From Moraxellaceae bacterium (lineage in GTDB: Bacteria > Pseudomonadota > Gammaproteobacteria > Pseudomonadales > Moraxellaceae): DNA of 7,523 nt. A program made the translations under genes and the position numbers. The notes beneath the pieces were generated by a model, which saw only the letters and a program-made list of their open reading frames with translations, made no database searches and was not told where the DNA came from. Shown here piece by piece: positions 5,635 through 7,523 of the stretch. Position 1 is the stretch's first letter. Every line of letters begins with the position of its first letter. The stretch covers positions 1-7,523 of the forward strand of contig JACMMY010000298.1 in assembly GCA_014378805.1 (NCBI GenBank), written 5' to 3'.

Positions 5635-6294
5635 TTAGTCTGCAAAATACATTAATGAGTCATAATGCTTAGCAAAGATAGCTAACTCATCTTTACTTAG
5701 ATTAGGCACTAATTTATGAATTGCAAAGTGTATTGCTTTGGTCGTAGCACTGCTGGCGATGCTCATTGCATTACGCTTAAAAAAACCCAAATCTAATGAT
5801 TCACAGTAATCAGTAATGAAGTGTTTGGTACATATATCAGCCATTTGCTTTTGTAGAATGATTAATTCTGGGCGAATCCCATCGGTAATTTTGCCTTCCT
5901 CTGCGAGCGCAAACATGTCTTTCAATTTTCCGATCAGTTCATCTGGCATGGCGCAACCAACTTTAAGCTGACCCCCTTTATCATGTGTGCTGAGCGTCAA
6001 AAAATTCAAAGACTTGAGTACTTTTTCGTCAATGTCTTTGCCGAGCAATTGTTTCATTAAGGTTTGCATCGTGCTACGAATAAAGCTAGATAACTTTTCC
6101 ATGGTTTCTTTTTTATCACTTGGCGGCAATTCATGCGCTAATTTTGTCATCGCAGCATCAATAATTTCATCGGTAATGCTCAAAGAAACTTTATCCCGAA
6201 TGAGATAAAGTGGCCCGCCCGATGCGTGAGCGAGTGCAATTTCAATATTTTTTTTCAATGTTTCTGAGGGTGTAAAACCAAAGTAAGCAGTCAT
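5635..6294 (-). CDS. Unknown-family protein, paralogue B
   Basis: The family is not recognised. The product has 219 residues from the ATG at 6294, with AGGA 7 nt upstream. The open frame continues to 6345, but that start has no ribosome site and its paralogue also begins MTAYFGF. It shares all the conserved blocks listed for paralogue A, including YLIRDKVSL (30-38), TMEKLS, LMKQLL, LSTH, LDLG-x-FKR and the C-terminal SL-x-Y-x-AD. It differs by a 3-residue shorter stretch near residues 24-28, three cysteines where paralogue A has none, and a distinct spacer in the second half. There is no signal peptide or membrane segment, so it is probably cytoplasmic. It is preceded by its own promoter candidate and a 186-bp gap after queF, so it need not be in the queF transcript. 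It looks like a tandem duplicate that has since diverged. Confidence 0.83.
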   Translation of the reverse strand: MTAYFGFTPSETLKKNIEIALAHASGGPLYLIRDKVSLSITDEIIDAAMTKLAHELPPSDKKETMEKLSSFIRSTMQTLMKQLLGKDIDEKVLKSLNFLTLSTHDKGGQLKVGCAMPDELIGKLKDMFALAEEGKITDGIRPELIILQKQMADICTKHFITDYCESLDLGFFKRNAMSIASSATTKAIHFAIHKLVPNLSKDELAIFAKHYDSLMYFAD

Positions 6295-6353
6295 GAAATA
6301 TTCCTTTTTCACATCGATATTGGGATAGCGATAATCGCGTTGCACAGGACTTG

Positions 6354-6382
6354 TTTATACATCATCAACGAATAATCAACAA
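6354..6382 (-). promoter_or_regulatory. Candidate sigma-70 promoter for paralogue B
   Basis: On the minus strand TTGTTG (6377-6382) and TATAAA (6354-6359) are separated by 17 bp. The -10 matches at 5 of 6 positions and the -35 at 3 of 6. Transcription would start near 6347 and give a leader of about 53 nt to the ATG at 6294. A second TATAAA further upstream (near 6415-6420) follows TTGATC with shorter spacing and is a weaker alternative. Confidence 0.4.
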
Positions 6383-6458
6383 TGATTTTGACCAATGATC
6401 CAGCTGTCTTTGTTTTATAAAAATGCAAAAGATGTGATCAAAATACAAAAGTGAGGAT

Positions 6459-6466
6459 GGGATCAA
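6459..6466. repeat. Fourth copy of GGGATCAA, upstream of paralogue B
   Basis: This copy lies between the queF stop and the promoter candidate of paralogue B, about 165 nt from that gene's ATG. On the minus strand it reads ATTGATCCC, the same nine bases as the copy at 5389-5396. Its placement upstream of the second paralogue is why it is listed with the other three. Confidence 0.4.
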
Positions 6467-6480
6467 TGGTTTTGTTACCA

Positions 6481-7311
6481 TTACTGCCGAGCGAGTCGCT
6501 TCACTGTCGGTAACCAAAGCGGATTAGAGCTTCGGCACGGATTAATATCTAAACCACCGCGACGGGTATATTGGGCATGAACCGCCAGTGATTCGGGTTT
6601 GAGGAACTGCCAAATATCAGCGAAAATTTGCTCAACACATTGTTCATGAAAACCACTGTGTTGACGATAAGATATAAGGTAAGTTAATAAACTCGCATTG
6701 CATAACTTCGCACCGCGATAACGAATGAAAACTGTACCCCAATCGGGTTGTCCTGTCACAGGGCAGTTACTACGTAACAAATTGGAATAAAGCGTTTCTT
6801 CTACAACGTCGACCGACAATTGCGTTTCGATTTTTAATAGCTGCGCATTGGGTACATTTGGCGCAGGTGAAACGGTCATATTCAATGCATCTAAGCATAA
6901 CCCTTGAGGTAAATGTGTCACAAGATCATCGACATTGAGCAATTCAAATTCGATATGAGCGCCGGCTGCTTCCGATAAGTCTTGGACGACTAATTCAATC
7001 AAAGCAGTTTCATTAGCAAATTGCTTGAAATTTAGACTATTAAAGTAAAGTTTGAGTGATTTGGATTCAATCAAAAAAGGTGAATGCGCTGGTACTGTGA
7101 GTCGTCCAATCGCAACCATCGGTTTACCAATTTCATCAAACCAAGATAATTCAAATACATGCCAGACATCGACACCCATTTTGATTGCATCAGGCGCACT
7201 TACTCCCAAAGCTGCGCGCCCTTCAGAGCGAGCAATCGGGAATAAGATTGAAGGGTCGTATTGCGTTGGATAATCCGTTGCTTGCCCCAACGCTGAATCA
7301 TGCACACTCAT
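6481..7311 (-). CDS. queF: NADPH-dependent 7-cyano-7-deazaguanine reductase QueF
   Basis: QueF reduces the nitrile of preQ0 to the amine of preQ1 with two NADPH, a cytosolic step in making the tRNA wobble base queuosine. The product has 276 residues, typical of the long bimodular E. coli-like form with two tunnelling-fold domains. The QueF motif ESKSLKLYFNSLN (82-94) lies in the N-terminal module and provides NADPH binding. Cys183 in LRSNCPVTGQPDWG is the nucleophile that forms the thioimide with preQ0. Asp190, His222 and Glu223 match recalled E. coli residues Asp197, His229 and Glu230 with the same offset of 7. The ATG at 7311 overlaps the stop of the permease gene (ATGA), so translation is probably coupled, and a GGAA lies about 7 nt upstream. 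A longer frame to 7356 was rejected because it lies inside the permease gene. No preQ1 riboswitch was seen. Confidence 0.96.
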   Translation of the reverse strand: MSVHDSALGQATDYPTQYDPSILFPIARSEGRAALGVSAPDAIKMGVDVWHVFELSWFDEIGKPMVAIGRLTVPAHSPFLIESKSLKLYFNSLNFKQFANETALIELVVQDLSEAAGAHIEFELLNVDDLVTHLPQGLCLDALNMTVSPAPNVPNAQLLKIETQLSVDVVEETLYSNLLRSNCPVTGQPDWGTVFIRYRGAKLCNASLLTYLISYRQHSGFHEQCVEQIFADIWQFLKPESLAVHAQYTRRGGLDINPCRSSNPLWLPTVKRLARQ

Positions 7312-7523
7312 GCGCGCATTCCAGTGCCACGGCTTAGGAGGCGGTAGGCAAACCAATACAACGCAATACAGAATAGGCTAATGATGCCTATGGATGCCCA
7401 AACATTGACATCACTCACACCGAGAATACCGTAACGGAACGCATTGACCATATAAACAATCGGATTTAATAGTGATAGTGTTTGCCAAAAGGGTGACAAT
7501 TGATCCATCGAATAAAACACACC
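7308..7523 (-). CDS. ABC-2 type transporter permease, C-terminal part (YadH-like)
   Basis: Only the last 71 residues are inside the window; the gene continues past the right edge. The valine codon GTG at 7518-7520 is internal, not a start, because the frame stays open to 7523. The visible part reads GVFYSMDQL, then LNPIVYMVNAFRYGILGVSDV, a conserved C-terminal signature of ABC-2 permeases of the YadH/NodJ type, then one transmembrane helix (about WASIGIISLFCIALYWFAYRLL) and a short cytoplasmic tail ending GTGMRA. Such permeases work with an ATPase of the YadG type; the substrate is unknown. Its TGA overlaps the queF ATG by one ATGA unit. Confidence 0.88.
   Translation of the reverse strand, partial: GVFYSMDQLSPFWQTLSLLNPIVYMVNAFRYGILGVSDVNVWASIGIISLFCIALYWFAYRLLSRGTGMRA

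Noticed and set aside
6295..6345. Upstream start at 6345 for paralogue B
   Set aside because: It has no ribosome site, overlaps the promoter candidate, and the paralogue begins at the equivalent MTAYFGF.
6465..6482. AATGGT/ACCATT hairpin at the queF stop as a terminator
   Set aside because: The stem is 6 bp, overlaps the stop codon and has no T tract after it.

Overview
The window reads as chromosomal DNA of a gammaproteobacterium, most probably a member of the Moraxellaceae close to Acinetobacter. This rests on recalled similarity of the RodA, MltB, RlpA and QueF proteins, the long bimodular QueF, the moderately AT-rich composition (low-to-mid 40s % GC by eye) and compact genes with clear Shine-Dalgarno sites. 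No rRNA, tRNA, IS element, integrase or CRISPR array was seen.

Layout, left to right. A single plus-strand gene (132-800) encodes a small exported protein of unknown function. It ends at a palindromic terminator (816-850) that also serves the convergent minus-strand neighbour. Everything after that is on the minus strand. In transcription order, from the right edge, the genes are: the 3' end of an ABC-2 type permease (7308-7523, cut by the window); queF (6481-7311), coupled to it by an ATGA overlap; a gene of unknown family (5635-6294); its paralogue (4624-5289); rodA (3450-4589); mltB (2316-3338); rlpA (1440-2069), ended by a good intrinsic terminator; and a DUF962/Mpo1-like membrane protein gene (890-1339).

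The functional core is the peptidoglycan block rodA-mltB-rlpA. RodA is the elongasome glycan polymerase. MltB and RlpA are lytic transglycosylases that cleave glycan strands. In many gammaproteobacteria this block sits between mrdA (PBP2) and dacA. Here neither flanks it: a gene of unknown function lies 34 nt upstream of rodA, and an Mpo1-like gene follows rlpA.

The most notable unexplained element is the tandem pair of unknown paralogues (221 and 219 aa, about 54% identical by hand alignment). They are separated by a 345-bp non-coding stretch containing a strong 12-bp-stem inverted repeat and three copies of the octamer GGGATCAA/TTGATCCC. A fourth copy lies upstream of the other paralogue. 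Their function is not inferred here. Several start codons were revised from the longest open frames, including a TTG start for mltB that restores a signal peptide.
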